A stretch of 64,000 bases of DNA from Deinococcus seoulensis (GTDB lineage: Bacteria > Deinococcota > Deinococci > Deinococcales > Deinococcaceae), in NCBI RefSeq assembly GCF_014648115.1, contig NZ_BMQM01000018.1, forward strand, positions 24,208 through 88,207, written 5' to 3'. Each line of letters starts with the position of its first letter. Position 1 is the stretch's first letter. The position numbers and the translations under genes were made by a program. Positions 1 through 9,598 of the stretch are shown here, piece by piece. The notes under the pieces are model-generated. The model was not told the DNA's origin and searched no databases. It saw only the letters and a list, made by a program, of their open reading frames with translations.

Positions 1-168
1 GGCGGCCTGCCCGCCCTGTAACTGTCGGTGCGTCCTTCACGCTACGCAGTCGGGGGGGTGGGGCGCTACGGGGACCGTCTTCAGGAATCCGTGACCCTGA
101 CCTCACGGGCAGCGGGCCGGGCGGCCGTGACCGCATGCTCCGGGACAATTCCGGGCGCGGGTGGGCGC

Positions 169-174
169 TACAGT
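169..174 (+). promoter_or_regulatory. -10 box of a probable leaderless promoter
   Basis: TACAGT ends 8 nt before ATG 183. The same spacing recurs upstream of many genes here and is the usual form of leaderless promoters in Deinococcus. Confidence 0.45.
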
Positions 175-182
175 CGGTGGGT

Positions 183-1595
183 ATGCGTTCCCTGGTGCTT
201 ATTGGTCATGGATCTCACCTGAACGGTGAGTCGGCGGTCGCGGTGTACCGGTACGCGGAACTGATCCGTCAGCGCGGCCTGTTCGACGAGGTTATCGAGG
301 GGTACTGGAAGGAGGAACCCTCGCTGCGGCAGGTGCTCAAAACGACCGCCAGCACGGACGTGACGGTCATCCCGATGTTCATCAGCGAGGGGTACTTCAC
401 GGAGACGGTGATTCCGCGCGAGATGGGCCTGGGGCACCAGGGACCGGTGCCGCCCGAGGGCGTGGCCCGCGTGATCGGCGGCCGGACCGTGCGGTACACC
501 CTGCCGTACGGCGTGCACCCCAGCATGACCGACGTGATCCTGGAACGCGCGCGCGAGGTGCTGCCCGACGCCAGCCCGCACGACACGGCGCTGATCGTGC
601 TGGGGCACGGCACGACCCGCAACGAGAACAGCAACAAGGTCGTGTACCAGAACGCCGACCGCATCCGCGAGTCCGGGCAGTTCGCCGAGGTGCAGGCCCT
701 GTTCCTCGACGAGAACCCCAAGGTGGGCACGTGGCCCGAGACGGTGCGCTCGCCGCGCGTGGTGGTCGTGCCGTTCTTCGCCAGTGAAGGCTGGCACACC
801 CTGGAAACCATTCCCGAGGACATGGGCCTGACCGGGACCGTCACGGACTTCCCGGACAACCCGCACGGGCATCAGCAGGTGTTCTACGCCAAACCGGTGG
901 GCACGCACGCGGCCGTCGCGGACGTGATCCTGCACCTCGCGGAGGAGGCGCGCGGGGCGGGCGGGGCGGGCGGCGACACCGAACGCGGGCACGAGGCGGC
1001 GTGGCAGGCGTTCCTGAAGGCCGCGCGCGCCGGACTGCGCGTCGGCGAGGTGCTGGTCACGCCGGAACTGGGCGTGTTCGAGCTGCGTAACGCGCTGGAC
1101 GAGGGCGTGCCCGGCGGGGACCTGACCACGCTCGTCACGCCGGAGGGCGTGCGGGATCAGGTGCGGTTCACGGACGGCGGCGAGCACCGGCCCGTGCACA
1201 CGCTGCGGAACCTGCCGCGCGGCTGGCGGTCCGTGCTGAGCGAGGCGGACCTGCGCCGCGCCATGCACTACCTGTACCCGGCGGTGATCGAGGAGACGTA
1301 CGCGCACGCCTGCCACGCGCTGCGCCCCACCCCGTGGGCGACCACGGCGCGGCGGCAGACGGGCATCTACGCCAAGGTGCAGAAGGCCACGCCGGAACAG
1401 GTGGAGCACGTGGCGCGGGACGTGTGCAGCGGCTGCCTGCGCACGCGCCTGTGGGCCGGTCAGCGCCTGACGCACTCGTTCCTGGACGGCGTGCCGGGCG
1501 GGATTCCCTGCGCGGAGGCCTGCACGTTCGTGGTGGCCGAGGTGCGCGAGGAAGTCAGCGGGAAACGCGGCGGCGGTCACTCGCACAGCCACTAA
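183..1595 (+). CDS. DR2241-like CbiX-type chelatase with Fe-S domain
   Basis: A 470-residue protein. Its first half contains two CbiX/sirohydrochlorin-chelatase-like repeats, each beginning with a strand and a GHG motif (LIGHGSH near residue 6, VLGHGT near residue 140). The second half ends in a cysteine-rich part (CSGC, then CAEAC, about residues 418-450) and a His-rich tail (HSHSH). This matches the D. radiodurans protein DR2241, whose crystal structure showed a chelatase-like fold plus extra domains. From the family, a role in metal insertion into a tetrapyrrole or metal handling is likely; the cysteines suggest an Fe-S cluster. I chose ATG 183 because a TACAGT box (169-174) lies 8 nt upstream and similarity begins there. 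It is separated from purC by a 456-bp gap. The substrate is unknown. Confidence 0.8.
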   Translation: MRSLVLIGHGSHLNGESAVAVYRYAELIRQRGLFDEVIEGYWKEEPSLRQVLKTTASTDVTVIPMFISEGYFTETVIPREMGLGHQGPVPPEGVARVIGGRTVRYTLPYGVHPSMTDVILERAREVLPDASPHDTALIVLGHGTTRNENSNKVVYQNADRIRESGQFAEVQALFLDENPKVGTWPETVRSPRVVVVPFFASEGWHTLETIPEDMGLTGTVTDFPDNPHGHQQVFYAKPVGTHAAVADVILHLAEEARGAGGAGGDTERGHEAAWQAFLKAARAGLRVGEVLVTPELGVFELRNALDEGVPGGDLTTLVTPEGVRDQVRFTDGGEHRPVHTLRNLPRGWRSVLSEADLRRAMHYLYPAVIEETYAHACHALRPTPWATTARRQTGIYAKVQKATPEQVEHVARDVCSGCLRTRLWAGQRLTHSFLDGVPGGIPCAEACTFVVAEVREEVSGKRGGGHSHSH

Positions 1596-1718
1596 GTACA
1601 CTGCGTTTATCTTTTGGATAAACCGCGCGGAGCGCGTAGCAGAGGAAGTACGTTGAAGCGGGAATGGAGAGATTCCGGTGCTTTCCCGGAATCGCGCAAT
1701 GGTAGCTTCAATGTACTT
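1594..1718. repeat. 125-bp palindromic element with AAGTACA ends
   Basis: The element begins AAGTACA (1594-1600, overlapping the TAA stop of the chelatase gene) and ends TGTACTT (1712-1718), a perfect 7-bp terminal inverted repeat. Inside are nested inverted arms TTGAAGC/GCTTCAA and GATTCCGG/CCGGAATC. It has no coding capacity. It looks like a small non-coding repeat or MITE; no second copy is visible in this window. Confidence 0.55.
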
Positions 1719-1767
1719 AAACGGCACCCCCCGAAACGGCCCCTGGCGGGACTCGTCCGAGTCCTCT

Positions 1768-1802
1768 GAACACCCCTGACGCGGCGGCGTGCGGGGGTGT
1801 TA
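1768..1802. other. GC-rich hairpin in the chelatase-purC gap
   Basis: AACACCCCT (near 1770) can pair with the GGGGGTGTT run near 1793. There is no T-run, so a terminator is possible but not shown. Apart from this, the 125-bp element and the small ORF at 1942, I see nothing else in the 1596-2051 gap. Confidence 0.35.
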
Positions 1803-1941
1803 CGCTGTCAGCCGGTGATCAGCTCCCCAGCGCGGGAGTGGGTTGCACTTCCCTTTTCTTCCACCCGCGTCCTGTGAGACGCCCCGCCCCCCGCACCGGG
1901 AGCGGTAAGCCCGTCCGAGAGACGGCGATGGAGGCCTTCAC

Positions 1942-2055
1942 ATGTTCAGCACCGCGACATTCCAGCGTCGCCCCGGCCAGCTTCGGGGGACGCTTTTCCT
2001 ACTTTCCGGGGACACGCCCGCCCAGGCCGCCCCCACCCCCCTGGAGGGCGCATGA
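1942..2055 (+). CDS. putative 37-residue leader ORF overlapping purC
   Basis: An open frame from ATG 1942 encodes 37 residues (begins [10 protein letters not shown], ends PTPLEGA) and stops at TGA 2053-2055, overlapping the purC ATG at 2052 as ATGA. A GGAGG at 1930-1934 sits 7 nt before its ATG, a good ribosome-binding site. The arrangement is that of translational coupling, also used at the purS-purQ, purQ-dinB and dinB-purL junctions downstream. The peptide has no recognisable domain. It may be a leader peptide or a chance frame; the strong site and exact overlap favour translation. Confidence 0.4.
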   Translation: MFSTATFQRRPGQLRGTLFLLSGDTPAQAAPTPLEGA

Positions 2056-2780
2056 CCGTAAGCAGAGGCGAACTGAAGTACGAGGGGAAAGCCAAACGCG
2101 TGTACGCCACCCCCGACGCGAACGAGTACGTGGTGGAGTACAAGGACGACGCGACCGCCTTCAACGGCGTGAAGAAAGCGCAGATCGGCGGGAAGGGCGC
2201 GATCAACAACGCGATCACCGCTCACCTGTTCCCGCAGCTGGAAACGGCGGGGGTGCCCACGCACTTCATCCGGCAACTGTCGGACACCGAGCAGCTCGTG
2301 CGGGCCGTAACGATCATCCCCGTGGAGGTCATCGTGCGGAACGTGGCCGCCGGGTCGTTCAGCAAACGCCTGGGCGTCGAGGAAGGCACGCCCCTGTCCC
2401 GCCCGGTCGTGGAGTACTGCTACAAGAGCGACGCGCTGGGCGACCCGCTGATCAACACGGACACCGCCGTCGCGCTCGGCTGGGCCACGCCCGAGCAGCT
2501 GAAGCGCATCCGGGAGCTGGCGCTGAACGTGCAGGCGTTCCTCGTGCCGTACTTCGCGGCGCGCGGCGTGCGCCTCATCGACTTCAAGCTGGAATTCGGC
2601 ACGCTCGCGGACGGCACGGTCGTCCTGGCCGACGAGATCAGCCCCGACACCTGCCGCTTCTGGGACGCCCAGACGAACGAGAAGATGGACAAGGACCGCT
2701 TCCGCCGCGACCTCGGCGGCGTGGAAGACGCCTACGCGGAAATGCTCCGGCGCGTGACCGCACCGGGCGCGAATGGCTGA
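2052..2780 (+). CDS. purC: SAICAR synthetase
   Basis: Phosphoribosylaminoimidazole-succinocarboxamide synthase joins aspartate to CAIR using ATP in purine synthesis. At 242 residues it has the usual bacterial length. The N-terminal YEGKAKRVY motif (residues 9-17), the [10 protein letters not shown] segment (about 97-106), DFKLEFG (about 176) and the [12 protein letters not shown] signature (about 193-204) are intact. A GGAGG at 2043-2047 precedes ATG 2052. It is the first gene of a cluster with purS, purQ and purL, and may be translationally coupled to an upstream 37-codon ORF. The sequence between its end and purS (2781-2874) holds short GATGGC and GCCATC repeats but no gene. Confidence 0.97.
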   Translation: MTVSRGELKYEGKAKRVYATPDANEYVVEYKDDATAFNGVKKAQIGGKGAINNAITAHLFPQLETAGVPTHFIRQLSDTEQLVRAVTIIPVEVIVRNVAAGSFSKRLGVEEGTPLSRPVVEYCYKSDALGDPLINTDTAVALGWATPEQLKRIRELALNVQAFLVPYFAARGVRLIDFKLEFGTLADGTVVLADEISPDTCRFWDAQTNEKMDKDRFRRDLGGVEDAYAEMLRRVTAPGANG

Positions 2781-2874
2781 AGGCCGATGGCCGACCGCCA
2801 CGACCCACCTGCGCCAGCCCTCCTGACCATCTGCCATCAGCCTCTTGCCATCTGCCCTCCGAAGGAGCCCCACC

Positions 2875-3138
2875 ATGTCCACCTTTAAAGCGAAAGTGTT
2901 CGTGACCCTGAAGCCCAGCATTCTCGACCCGCAGGGCCGCACCGTGGAACGCGCCCTGTCGCACCTGGCTCACGGGAACGTGAGTGGTGTGCGCGTCGGG
3001 AAGTACATCGAACTGACCCTCTCGGGCAGCCGCGCGGAGGTGGAGGCGCAGCTGAAGGACATCACCGAGAACGTCCTCTCGAACCCCGTGATGGAGGACG
3101 CCCGCTGGGAGCTGAGTGAGGAGCTGGTCGGGGCGTGA
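2875..3138 (+). CDS. purS: FGAM synthase subunit PurS
   Basis: This 87-residue protein is the small subunit that bridges PurL and PurQ in the three-part formylglycinamidine ribonucleotide synthase of Gram-positive-type bacteria. [16 protein letters not shown] near the N-terminus and VGKYIEL are family hallmarks. ATG 2875 is preceded by GAAGGAG (2861-2867). Its stop overlaps the GTG start of purQ (GTGA), so the two are probably translated together and made in matched amounts. Confidence 0.96.
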   Translation: MSTFKAKVFVTLKPSILDPQGRTVERALSHLAHGNVSGVRVGKYIELTLSGSRAEVEAQLKDITENVLSNPVMEDARWELSEELVGA

Positions 3139-3806
3139 AGACGGCCGTCATCCAGTTTCCCGGCAGCAACTGCGACGGCGACGCGCTGCACGCCGCGCAG
3201 CTGCTCCTTGATCAGGACGCGCAGTTCGTGTGGCACACCGAGGCCGGACTGCCCCAGGGCACGGAACTGGTGTTCCTGCCCGGCGGGTTCAGTTACGGCG
3301 ATCACCTGCGCAGCGGCGCGATTGCCGCGCGCAGCCCGATCATGCAGGCCGTCAAGGCGCACGCCGAACGCGGCGGGTTCGTGCTGGGCGTCTGCAACGG
3401 CTTCCAGGTCCTGACCGAGTCCGGCCTGCTGCCCGGCGCGCTGAGCCGCAACCGCGACCTGCACTTCCTGTGCCGCCCCGTGCACCTGCGCGTGGAGAAC
3501 ACCAGCACGGCCTTCACGGGCGCGTACACGAAGGGGCAGGTCATTGAGGTCCCCATCGCGCACGGTGAAGGCAACTACTACGCCGACCCCGAGACCATCG
3601 CGCGGCTGGAAGGCGAGGGGCAGGTCGTGTTCCGGTACACCGACAACCCGAACGGCAGCCTGAACGACATCGCCGGGATCGTCAGCGAACGCGGCAACGT
3701 GCTGGGCATGATGCCCCACCCCGAACGGGCCGTGGAGGCCCTGCTGGGCAGCGAGGACGGCCGCGGTCTGTTCGACAGCCTGAAGGGCGCGCTGGTGTCC
3801 CGGTGA
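3135..3806 (+). CDS. purQ: FGAM synthase glutaminase subunit PurQ
   Basis: A 223-residue class I glutamine amidotransferase that releases ammonia from glutamine for PurL. The nucleophile lies in GVCNGFQVL (Cys near residue 87), and the His/Glu of the triad are in MMPHPERA (about 195-202). The N-terminal FPGSNCDGD motif is typical of PurQ. Start is GTG 3135, overlapping the purS stop. Its own stop overlaps the GTG of the next gene, a DinB-family protein, in the same GTGA manner, which places that gene in the operon. Confidence 0.96.
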   Translation: MKTAVIQFPGSNCDGDALHAAQLLLDQDAQFVWHTEAGLPQGTELVFLPGGFSYGDHLRSGAIAARSPIMQAVKAHAERGGFVLGVCNGFQVLTESGLLPGALSRNRDLHFLCRPVHLRVENTSTAFTGAYTKGQVIEVPIAHGEGNYYADPETIARLEGEGQVVFRYTDNPNGSLNDIAGIVSERGNVLGMMPHPERAVEALLGSEDGRGLFDSLKGALVSR

Positions 3807-4288
3807 CCCCCCCGTCGCCCGGTGCCGTGACGGCCTACCTGGCCGAGCAGTTCCGCAACGAACTGGACCTGTTCCGCGCCGCGCTGGACGCCGCGCCGGG
3901 CGACGCCTTCCACACGCCCCGCCTGGGCCACAGCCCCGCGTGGCACGCCCTGCACATCGCCGAGTGGCTGCGCCTGATGGTCCTCGACGACCGCACGCCG
4001 AACTACCACCACCTCGGGTGGGAGGACAACGCCCGCGTGCAGGCGCTCGGCACCCAGCCTGCCCCCGTCCGCGAGAGCGACCCGCGCGAACAGATCCTGG
4101 CCGCGCTGGACCAGACCGGCACGCAGGTCGTCGCGTGGCTGGAACAGGCCGACGACACCGCCCTGAACGGCGAAGTCTTCAGCGCCGCCACCCCCAGCGG
4201 CACCCGCCCCCGCCGTCTCGCCCTCGGGATGCAGCTGCGCCACATCGGCTACCACCGCGGACAGCTGAACCTGCTGCTGAAGGCCTGA
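3803..4288 (+). CDS. DinB/YfiT-fold metalloprotein (first of tandem pair)
   Basis: A 161-residue four-helix DinB-superfamily protein. The metal triad is visible as a His in [11 protein letters not shown] (about 47-50) and the two His of HIGYHRGQ (about 147-154). Family members include damage-inducible DinB and bacillithiol S-transferases; Deinococcus makes bacillithiol, so a thiol transfer role is possible but inferred. GTG 3803 overlaps the purQ stop, and only one base separates its stop from the next ATG, so it is made from the purine operon message. Why such genes sit between purQ and purL is not known to me. Confidence 0.85.
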   Translation: MTPPSPGAVTAYLAEQFRNELDLFRAALDAAPGDAFHTPRLGHSPAWHALHIAEWLRLMVLDDRTPNYHHLGWEDNARVQALGTQPAPVRESDPREQILAALDQTGTQVVAWLEQADDTALNGEVFSAATPSGTRPRRLALGMQLRHIGYHRGQLNLLLKA

Positions 4289-4289
4289 C

Positions 4290-4811
4290 ATGACCGATCC
4301 GCGCCAGCCCCTGATGACACAGCCCCTGTCCACGCAGTCCCTGATCGTGCAGCTGCTCGACGCCGAGTTCACGGCTTTCGAGGCGGCGCTGCACGCCTGC
4401 CCGGACGTCCTGTTCGGCCAGGCGCCGCGCGTCGGGCACCGGGTCGCGTGGCACGCGCTGCATGTCATGGACTGGACGCGGGCCACCATCCAGCCCGGCC
4501 TGACCGGCCCTGACCCGGCCCACACCTTCGGGTACCTGGGCTTCGAGGACACCGACTGGGCACGCGCCGCGCACGGCCCGACCCTGGCCGAGGAGACCGA
4601 CGCGCCCGTCCTGATCCGCGCCGCCGTGAGTGGCGTGTTCAACGCGGCGCGGCGGGACCTGAAAAACGCGCCCGCCGGGCGGTTCGATCCAGACGCGACG
4701 TTCCAGATGTTTCACAAACGGCGGGATGTGACCGGCAGTGTCACGTACCACCTTCGCCACACCGCCTACCACCGGGGCCAGATCGCCCTGGTCACCAAGG
4801 AGCTTCAATGA
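4290..4811 (+). CDS. DinB/YfiT-fold metalloprotein (second of tandem pair)
   Basis: A 173-residue DinB-family paralogue of the preceding gene. Shared features are AWHALHVMDW (about 50-59) and HTAYHRGQ near the C-terminus, which supply the three metal-binding His. Sequence between these motifs differs strongly, so the duplication is old. Its TGA overlaps the purL ATG (ATGA), giving translational coupling to purL. As with its neighbour, a bacillithiol-dependent transferase or metal-hydrolase role is a family-based guess; specificity cannot be read from the sequence. Confidence 0.85.
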   Translation: MTDPRQPLMTQPLSTQSLIVQLLDAEFTAFEAALHACPDVLFGQAPRVGHRVAWHALHVMDWTRATIQPGLTGPDPAHTFGYLGFEDTDWARAAHGPTLAEETDAPVLIRAAVSGVFNAARRDLKNAPAGRFDPDATFQMFHKRRDVTGSVTYHLRHTAYHRGQIALVTKELQ

Positions 4812-7036
4812 CGCAAGCCGCCACCCTCCGCGACCGTGCGGGCACGTTTGGCCTGTCCACCGAAGAATTCGACCTGCTCGTCACGCGTATCGGCCGGGAG
4901 CCGAACGCGCTGGAGGCCGCCATCGTGGGGGCCATGTGGAGCGAGCACTGCGGGTACAAGAACTCGCGGCCGCTGTTCCGTCACTTCCCCACGACCGGGC
5001 CGCAGGTGCTGCAGGGTCCCGGTGAGAACGCGGGTGTGGTGGATATCGGGGACGGGTGGGGCGTGGCGTTCAAGATGGAGAGCCACAACCACCCGTCGGC
5101 GGTGGAGCCGGTGCAGGGCGCGGCGACGGGCGTGGGCGGCATCCTGCGTGACATCTTCGCGATGGGCGCGCGGCCCTTCGCGGTGCTGGACAGCCTGCGC
5201 TTCGGGAACCCCGACAGCCCCCGCACCCGCTTCCTGCTGAACGGCGTGGTGGAGGGCATCGCGCATTACGGCAACGCGATCGGCGTGCCGACGGTGGGCG
5301 GCGAGGTGACCTTCCACCCCAGCTACCAGGAGAACCCGCTCGTGAACGTGATGGCGCTGGGTCTGCTGCGTCACGAGGATCTGGCGAAGGGGACGATGGG
5401 TGAGGTCGGGAACACCATCGTGTACGTCGGCTCGAAGACCGGGCGGGACGGGCTGGGCGGCGCGGTGTTCGCGTCTGCCGACCTCAGCAACGCGTCCCAG
5501 GCGGACCGCCCCGCCGTGCAGGTGGGCGACCCGTTCATGGAGAAACTGCTGCTGGAGGCGACGCTGGAGGCCATCCAGGCGGGCGTCGTGGCGGGCGTGC
5601 AGGACATGGGCGCCGCCGGGCTGGTGAGCAGCACCTGCGAGATGGCGTACCGCGCCGGGCTGGGCATCACCATGGACCTGGACCTGGTCCCCACCCGCGA
5701 GGACGGCATGGTCCCCATGGAACTGTGCCTGAGCGAGTCGCAGGAGCGCATGATCCTCGTGCCGGTGCCCGGCAAGGAGCAGGACCTGCTGGACCTGCTG
5801 GCCAAGTGGGAACTGGACGTGGTGACCATCGGGCAGGTGGAGGGGCACACGAACTACCGCCTGACGTGGCGCGGCGAGGTCGTCTGCGACCTGCCCGTGG
5901 ACCTGCTGAACGAGGCGCCCAAGTACACCCGCGAGGGCATCGAATCCGACGAGATCAAAGCGAAGCGCGAGCGTGACCTGAGCGGCGTGCCCGTCCCCGG
6001 CGACCTGGGCGCGGTCCTGACCGACCTGCTGGGTCACCCCACGATTGCCAGCAAGCGCCCCATCTACCAGCGGTTCGACCATCAGGTCATGACGAACACC
6101 GTCGTCGTGCCCGGCGCCGCCGACGCCGCCGTCATGCGCGTCAAGGGCTCCGGCATGGGCGTCGCCGCGACCAGCGACTGCAACCCGCGCTTCGTGTACC
6201 TCGACCCGTACACCGGGGCCGCCGCCGCCGTCGCCGAGGCCGCCCGCAACCTCGCCTGCGTGGGCGCGACCCCGCTGGCGATCACGGACAACCTCAACTT
6301 CGGCAACCCCCACCGCCCCGAGGTGTACTACCAGCTGGAACGCGCCGTGCACGGCATCGCCGACGCCTGCCGCGCCCTGAACACGCCCGTCACCGGCGGG
6401 AACGTCAGCCTGTACAACCAGTACACCGAGGGCGACGAACGCGTCGCCATTCACCCCACCCCCACCATCGGCATGGTCGGCGTGCTGCCGGACATCACCA
6501 AACGCGCCACCATGAACCTGAAAGGCGAAGGGCAGACCATCTACCTGATCGGCCAGCACGCCGACAGCATCGGCGCCAGCCAGTACCTCGAAACCGTGCA
6601 CGGCCTCGAAGCCGGACACGTCCCCACCCTGGACCTGACCCGCGAACAGGCCGTCATCGACGCCACCCTGCACCTGATCCGCGCGGGCCTGACCGACACC
6701 GCGCACGACTGCGCCGAAGGCGGCCTCGCCGTCGCCCTGAGCGAAATGGCCATTGCGGGCAACACCGGCCTGACCGTCACCCTCGACGCCCCCACCACCA
6801 CCCGCCCCGACGCCCTCCTGTACGGCGAAGCGCACGCCCGCATCCTCATCGCCACCCACGACGCCACCGGCACCGAAGCGGCCCTCACCGCCCAGGGCGT
6901 CCCCTTCACCCGCCTCGGCACCACCGGCGGGGACACCGTCACCATTGCCCTCCCCGCCCACCACATACACTTGAGCGTGACCCTCAGCGCCCTCACCCAC
7001 GCCTTCACCACCCCCCTCGCGGAGATCCTGGGATGA
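4808..7036 (+). CDS. purL: FGAM synthase subunit PurL (small type)
   Basis: A 742-residue ATP-dependent synthase that converts FGAR to FGAM using ammonia from PurQ. The length is that of the PurL form that works with separate PurS and PurQ, not the 1300-residue fused form. The ESHNHPS motif (about residue 95) with the following glycine-rich GAATGVGG is the conserved nucleotide and metal region, and both AIRS-like halves are present (second NLNFGNP near 497). It starts at ATG 4808, inside the stop of the preceding DinB gene. It is followed by a low-complexity palindromic repeat and then by an oppositely oriented gene. Confidence 0.97.
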   Translation: MTQAATLRDRAGTFGLSTEEFDLLVTRIGREPNALEAAIVGAMWSEHCGYKNSRPLFRHFPTTGPQVLQGPGENAGVVDIGDGWGVAFKMESHNHPSAVEPVQGAATGVGGILRDIFAMGARPFAVLDSLRFGNPDSPRTRFLLNGVVEGIAHYGNAIGVPTVGGEVTFHPSYQENPLVNVMALGLLRHEDLAKGTMGEVGNTIVYVGSKTGRDGLGGAVFASADLSNASQADRPAVQVGDPFMEKLLLEATLEAIQAGVVAGVQDMGAAGLVSSTCEMAYRAGLGITMDLDLVPTREDGMVPMELCLSESQERMILVPVPGKEQDLLDLLAKWELDVVTIGQVEGHTNYRLTWRGEVVCDLPVDLLNEAPKYTREGIESDEIKAKRERDLSGVPVPGDLGAVLTDLLGHPTIASKRPIYQRFDHQVMTNTVVVPGAADAAVMRVKGSGMGVAATSDCNPRFVYLDPYTGAAAAVAEAARNLACVGATPLAITDNLNFGNPHRPEVYYQLERAVHGIADACRALNTPVTGGNVSLYNQYTEGDERVAIHPTPTIGMVGVLPDITKRATMNLKGEGQTIYLIGQHADSIGASQYLETVHGLEAGHVPTLDLTREQAVIDATLHLIRAGLTDTAHDCAEGGLAVALSEMAIAGNTGLTVTLDAPTTTRPDALLYGEAHARILIATHDATGTEAALTAQGVPFTRLGTTGGDTVTIALPAHHIHLSVTLSALTHAFTTPLAEILG

Positions 7037-7059
7037 CCGGACACCCCGCAGCGGGGTGC

Positions 7060-7099
7060 ACTCCCTCTCCCCCTGCGGGAGAGGGCCGGGGAGAGGGGA
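7060..7099. repeat. CTCTCCC/GGGAGAGG palindromic repeat (copy 1)
   Basis: A run of CTCCCTCTCCCC followed by GGGAGAGGGCCGGGGAGAGG forms an imperfect hairpin just after purL. Related sequences lie at 7528-7571 and 42932-42980. No coding capacity. Confidence 0.45.
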
Positions 7100-7101
7100 A
7101 T

Positions 7102-7485
7102 CTAAGCGTCCCCTCCCTCACCCCGCTCGCGCACCGCCTCGACAATCCGCGCCAGGACACCCTCCAGATTGCCGGACACCTCGCTGTTCCAGAAGCGCAG
7201 CACCCGGAACGCCCGGCCCTCCAGGTACTCCGTCCGCAACGCATCGTACGCACGCCCCTGTACCGAACCGTGCTGTCCACCATCCAGCTCCACGATCAAC
7301 CCGCACTCGAAGCACACGAAATCCGCGATGTAAAACCCCAGCGGCTGCTGACGACGGAACTTCACCCCCAACTGCCCCGCCCGCAACCGCGCCCACACCA
7401 TCCCCTCGTGCGGCGTGGCATCACGACGCAACCGCCGCGCCCGCCCCGTTCCCTCCACGTTCGTGAACCGCTGACGCACCGGCAT
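7102..7485 (-). CDS. DUF559 endonuclease-like protein
   Basis: A 127-residue protein of the DUF559 family, related in fold to Vsr and restriction-type nucleases. Family features are RARRLRRDATPHE at the N-terminus, VKFRRQQPLGFYIADF (about 41-56) and the ELDGGQH motif (about 65-71), followed by a helix and FWNSEV. The Asp and Glu positions fit the metal-binding core of this superfamily. A TAGACT box (7492-7497) lies 6 nt upstream of ATG 7485. It lies opposite to purL and purF and interrupts the purine cluster, with palindromic repeats on both sides. DNA substrate and role are unknown. Confidence 0.82.
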   Translation of the reverse strand: MPVRQRFTNVEGTGRARRLRRDATPHEGMVWARLRAGQLGVKFRRQQPLGFYIADFVCFECGLIVELDGGQHGSVQGRAYDALRTEYLEGRAFRVLRFWNSEVSGNLEGVLARIVEAVRERGEGGDA

Positions 7486-7527
7486 ACCGGCAGTCTACCC
7501 ACCCGAACGCGCCAGTACGGCGTGACA

Positions 7528-7571
7528 GCACCCCTCACCCCAACCCTCTCCCGCAAGGGGAGAGGGAGCAA
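7528..7571. repeat. CTCTCCC/GGGAGAGG palindromic repeat (copy 2)
   Basis: CCCTCACCCCAACC, then CTCTCCC-GCAAG-GGGAGAG, just before the purF start. The hairpin would lie in the 5' leader of purF. It resembles the copies at 7060 and 42932. Confidence 0.45.
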
Positions 7572-7580
7572 AGGACACGC

Positions 7581-8999
<1,419 letters not shown>

Positions 9000-9014
9000 A
9001 CCCAGCCAGAACGA

Positions 9015-9048
9015 AGCATCGGCCCCGCGTGGAAGCCGATGCTTTTTT
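9015..9048 (+). terminator. rho-independent terminator of purF
   Basis: A perfect 9-bp stem AGCATCGGC (9015-9023) / GCCGATGCT (9035-9043) is followed by six T residues (9043-9048). Confidence 0.9.
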
Positions 9049-9132
9049 GGTGGAGGAGACGGGACTTGAACCCGCATGAATGGCGCTGGAGCTTTCAGGA
9101 AACTCGCTTCCCTTGCTGCTTTATCCCACCCC
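9048..9132 (-). other. tRNA 3'-end-like sequence, degenerate or remnant
   Basis: On the minus strand this ends in CCA (9048-9050), with a discriminator A, a CTCCTCC acceptor 3' strand (9052-9058) and a convincing T-arm: stem GCGGG, loop TTCAAGT, stem CCCGT (9059-9075). Upstream, a possible anticodon stem GAGTT/AGCTC exists, but its loop has C at position 33. The D-arm is poor, and the 5' strand GGTGGGA pairs with only about five of seven acceptor bases. It may be a pseudo-tRNA, a very unusual tRNA, or a tRNA 3' remnant. I do not assign an amino acid. Confidence 0.35.
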
Positions 9133-9320
9133 TCGCGGGGCCGCTATAGGTGCATCCGCAACCCGCTCCGACGTTGCCGCCTGCGCCCAAGGCTTCCGCC
9201 TTTCCGGTATACCAAACGTTTTTCCGGTGCCCTGCCTATTGAGACCACTCCCCCAGGCCCACACAGCATACCGATCATCGCGACCAGCTCCATCCGCCAG
9301 ACGACCTACGCGGCGTCCCG

Positions 9321-9326
9321 TACCCT
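9321..9326 (+). promoter_or_regulatory. -10 box of ywbE, leaderless type
   Basis: TACCCT ends 6 nt before ATG 9333, and supports that start over GTG 9327. Confidence 0.45.
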
Positions 9327-9332
9327 GTGCCC

Positions 9333-9533
9333 ATGCCTCCCCTCCGTTCGCAGATTCAGCCCGGCGCAACCGTGGATATCGTTCAGAAGCAGGATCAGCC
9401 CACCGGACGGCTGACGCGGGGCGTGGTGGCGGCGCCGCTGACGCGTTCGCCGTCGCATCCGCACGGGATCAAGGTGCGCCTGACGGGCGGGCAGGTCGGG
9501 CGCGTGCAGGCCGTGGTCACGCCGGGCGAGTAG
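9333..9533 (+). CDS. YwbE family protein (DUF2196)
   Basis: A 66-residue protein that matches the short conserved YwbE family over its full length: IQPGATVDIVQKQDQPTGRL near the N-terminus, then HPHGIKVRL and GGQVGRVQ. The family is widespread in bacteria and archaea and is predicted to form a small beta-barrel; no biochemical function is established to my knowledge. The start at ATG 9333 is supported by a TACCCT box 6 nt upstream. It lies alone between the tRNA-like sequence and a secreted protein gene. Confidence 0.85.
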   Translation: MPPLRSQIQPGATVDIVQKQDQPTGRLTRGVVAAPLTRSPSHPHGIKVRLTGGQVGRVQAVVTPGE

Positions 9534-9598
9534 GCCTCCCCCCTCCCGTTGCGCCTTCGCCTACGGAAAGTCCCTCGGTTGTTCTGCACACTGCGATC

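Noticed and set aside
1..21. Possible C-terminus of an upstream gene (GGLPAL then TAA)
   Set aside because: Only six codons are visible; any GC-rich sequence can give this, so it cannot be supported as a gene.
168..1727. Long minus-strand open frame across the chelatase gene
   Set aside because: It is a shadow of the plus-strand gene: Arg/Ala/His-rich composition, no recognisable domain, and low codon-position bias for a real gene.
9048..9400. tmRNA (ssrA) on the minus strand
   Set aside because: The CCA end fits, but the tag-coding part, the conserved 5' TTTCGAC-type segment and a pairing 5' acceptor strand are missing.
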